Origin: Serpentinimonas sp.
GTDB taxonomy: Bacteria; Pseudomonadota; Gammaproteobacteria; Burkholderiales; Burkholderiaceae_C
Assembly (NCBI GenBank): GCA_025458665.1
Contig: JALOSG010000012.1
Span: forward strand, 1 to 22,579
Direction: 5' to 3'
DNA length: 22,579 nucleotides
Position numbers and translations under genes: made by a program. Each line of letters opens with the position of its first letter. Positions within the stretch are counted from its first letter, which is position 1. The notes beneath the pieces are model-generated. The model was not told the origin of the DNA. It ran no database searches and worked only from the letters and a program-made list of their open reading frames with translations. Shown here in pieces: positions 20,987 to 22,579 of this stretch.

Positions 20987-22579
20987 GTGCATCTGATCCG
21001 CTTGCTTTTTGCCCTGCTGGCCACGTGTGCGTCGTTGTGGAATCCTGCAACAGCCGCGACCGCCACGACCGAAGCCGGCATCCCGTTAGAGGTAGGTCAA
21101 CGTACGGTGCACACTTTTCGCGTGCCTTTGGGGATGTTCACCCCCGCCGAGAGGGCTGAGGCCGCGCGCCGGCGCATAGAGACGGCGTTCCAGCAGGGAG
21201 GAGAGGGCTGGACGTCCATACGACCCACTGAACAGGGGTTACAGGTTGAACTCGATGGGCAAGCCCTGTTCTTGGTGCTGCCAGGCGATGCACTGAGCCA
21301 AGCCGGCGAAACGACCGAAGACCTTGCAAATCATGCCTCCCGCACACTGCAAAAGGCTTGGGCGGAGTCGCGAGAGCGGCAGGACCCCAAGGCTCTGTTG
21401 AACGCTGCGCTGAAAGGGGTGCTGAGCACCACCTTGCTGCTGGTGGTCCTGGCGTTACTGGCGAAGTTGTCGTCCAAGGTGCGTTACTTGACGGTAGAAC
21501 GGCTGCGTCCGTGGCTAAAGCGGACCGTCGATGCTGCCTTGAGTGAACGTACCATCAACTTGGTGCCCGCCTTGATGGACCGCCTCCTGTTGTTGGGCAG
21601 TTGGCTGCTGGCGTTGGGGGTGTTTTTTGTTTACATCACGTACACCCTGGGTCTTTTCGTCGTCACGAGGCCGGCCAGCGAAACCCTGGCGCACTCCATC
21701 GGCCAGCTCAGCGGCAACGCCCTGTCCTCGGTGGCAGATGCCCTGCCCGGGTTGTTCATCGCTGTCATCATCTTCCTGGTGGCCTGGGTAGTCACGCGGG
21801 TTTCGGCCGAATTTTTTGACAGTGTCGAGCGCCGCCCTGACGGTCAGTCGCCCCTGAACACCCACACCGCGCCGGCCACTCGCCGCATCGTCAATGCCAC
21901 CTTGTGGCTGTTTGCAGTGGCCATGGCCTACCCCTACCTGCCCGGCTCGCACACCGAGGCGTTCAAGGGCCTGTCTGTGATCGTCGGCCTGATGGTGTCC
22001 ATCGGCGCCTCGGGGGTGGTGGGTCAAATCGCCAGCGGGGTGATGATCGTTTACACCTACGCCCTCAAAAAGGGCGAATATGTGCGCATTCTGGATTGCG
22101 AGGGTACTGTCACCGAACTGGGCCTGTTCGTGACCCGGCTGCGCACCGGCATGGGCGAAGAAATCGCCTTACCCAACGCGCTGGTTTTGGGCAATGTGAC
22201 ACGCAATTTTTCGCGGGTGCACGACGGGCGGGGCTATGTGCTCGACACCACCGTCACCATCGGCTACGACACGCCGTGGCGGCAGGTGCACGCCATGCTC
22301 ATCGAGGCGACTCAGGGCATTCCCGAGATTTTCAAGGACCCTCAGCCCTACGTGATGCAGACCGCGCTGTCGGACTTTTATGTGGCTTACAAACTGGTGG
22401 TGTACGTACAGGCCGATGCGCCGGCCGCACGGGCCCGTGTGGCCAGCGATCTGAATGCAGCCATTCAAGACACATTCAACCGGCACGAGGTGCAGATCAT
22501 GTCGCCACACTACCTGGGCGACCCACCGACCCCGAAAATGGTGCCCGAGGCCCAGTGGTTTGCGGCGCCGGCACGCAAA
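20987..22579 (+). CDS. MscS-family mechanosensitive channel, 3' end cut by window edge
   Basis: 531 residues are visible. The start is GTG at 20987 (AAGGA 9 bases upstream), giving VHLIRLLFALLATCASLWN, a signal peptide cleaved near ATAATA. A periplasmic domain of about 120 residues follows, then several membrane helices (about 145-165, 205-225, 255-275, 305-320). The pore helix and MscS domain come next: VGLMVSIGASGVVGQIASG (about 330-348), KKGEYVRILDCEGTVTELGL (about 361-380) and EEIALPNALVLGNVTRNFSR. This is an enlarged MscS-like channel that should open on membrane tension during osmotic downshock. The frame is open through the end of the window. Confidence 0.88.
   Translation, partial: MHLIRLLFALLATCASLWNPATAATATTEAGIPLEVGQRTVHTFRVPLGMFTPAERAEAARRRIETAFQQGGEGWTSIRPTEQGLQVELDGQALFLVLPGDALSQAGETTEDLANHASRTLQKAWAESRERQDPKALLNAALKGVLSTTLLLVVLALLAKLSSKVRYLTVERLRPWLKRTVDAALSERTINLVPALMDRLLLLGSWLLALGVFFVYITYTLGLFVVTRPASETLAHSIGQLSGNALSSVADALPGLFIAVIIFLVAWVVTRVSAEFFDSVERRPDGQSPLNTHTAPATRRIVNATLWLFAVAMAYPYLPGSHTEAFKGLSVIVGLMVSIGASGVVGQIASGVMIVYTYALKKGEYVRILDCEGTVTELGLFVTRLRTGMGEEIALPNALVLGNVTRNFSRVHDGRGYVLDTTVTIGYDTPWRQVHAMLIEATQGIPEIFKDPQPYVMQTALSDFYVAYKLVVYVQADAPAARARVASDLNAAIQDTFNRHEVQIMSPHYLGDPPTPKMVPEAQWFAAPARK

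Overview
The window is about 22.6 kb of GC-rich, densely packed bacterial chromosome. Gene content (NodT-type outer-membrane factors, PaaI thioesterase, SRAP protein, SrpA-like catalase, ECF sigma/anti-sigma pairs) and codon use suggest a betaproteobacterium of the Comamonadaceae (Acidovorax-like). This is an inference from protein style; there is no rRNA, tRNA or other marker. No insertion sequence, CRISPR array, integrase or phage structural module was found.

Layout. (1) 1-500: a higB-higA toxin-antitoxin pair on the minus strand, with higA cut by the window edge. (2) 594-1436: an exported amidohydrolase-like protein. (3) 1451-5724: a four-gene minus-strand operon for a tripartite ABC exporter (FtsX-type permease, ATPase, HlyD-type adaptor, NodT-type outer-membrane lipoprotein), followed by a divergent tetR. 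(4) 6606-12200: a cell-envelope block built around an ECF sigma factor. It holds sigma, a membrane anti-sigma, a small cysteine-rich membrane protein, a divergent subtilase, a lipoprotein, a 68-aa tail-anchored protein, a DUF6065-like protein and a secreted Asn-Ser repeat protein. Three copies of the same two-part promoter motif (GGAATA, then CGTTGTC, 16-17 bp spacer) sit in front of sigma, the 68-aa gene and the repeat-protein gene. This suggests a compact, self-contained sigma regulon. (5) 12566-15078: an MFS pump and its marR, divergent from a PaaI thioesterase, then an internally deleted quinone oxidoreductase relic. (6) 15225-18352: a catalase-like peroxidase, a tetR divergent from a DHFR-fold reductase, and an SRAP/HMCES protein. 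(7) 18632-19309: an SDR-fold protein carrying both diagnostic halohydrin dehalogenase motifs. (8) 19455-20610: a relic of an Mrr restriction endonuclease next to an overlapping pair of nuclease-like genes (NYN/PIN-like and GIY-YIG-like). (9) 20987 to the end: an MscS-type mechanosensitive channel, cut by the window edge.

The strongest leads are the predicted ECF regulon with its repeat protein, the halohydrin dehalogenase with a three-half-site operator, and the NYN/GIY-YIG nuclease pair beside a decayed restriction gene. All functions are read from sequence and remembered family features; no database search was run.
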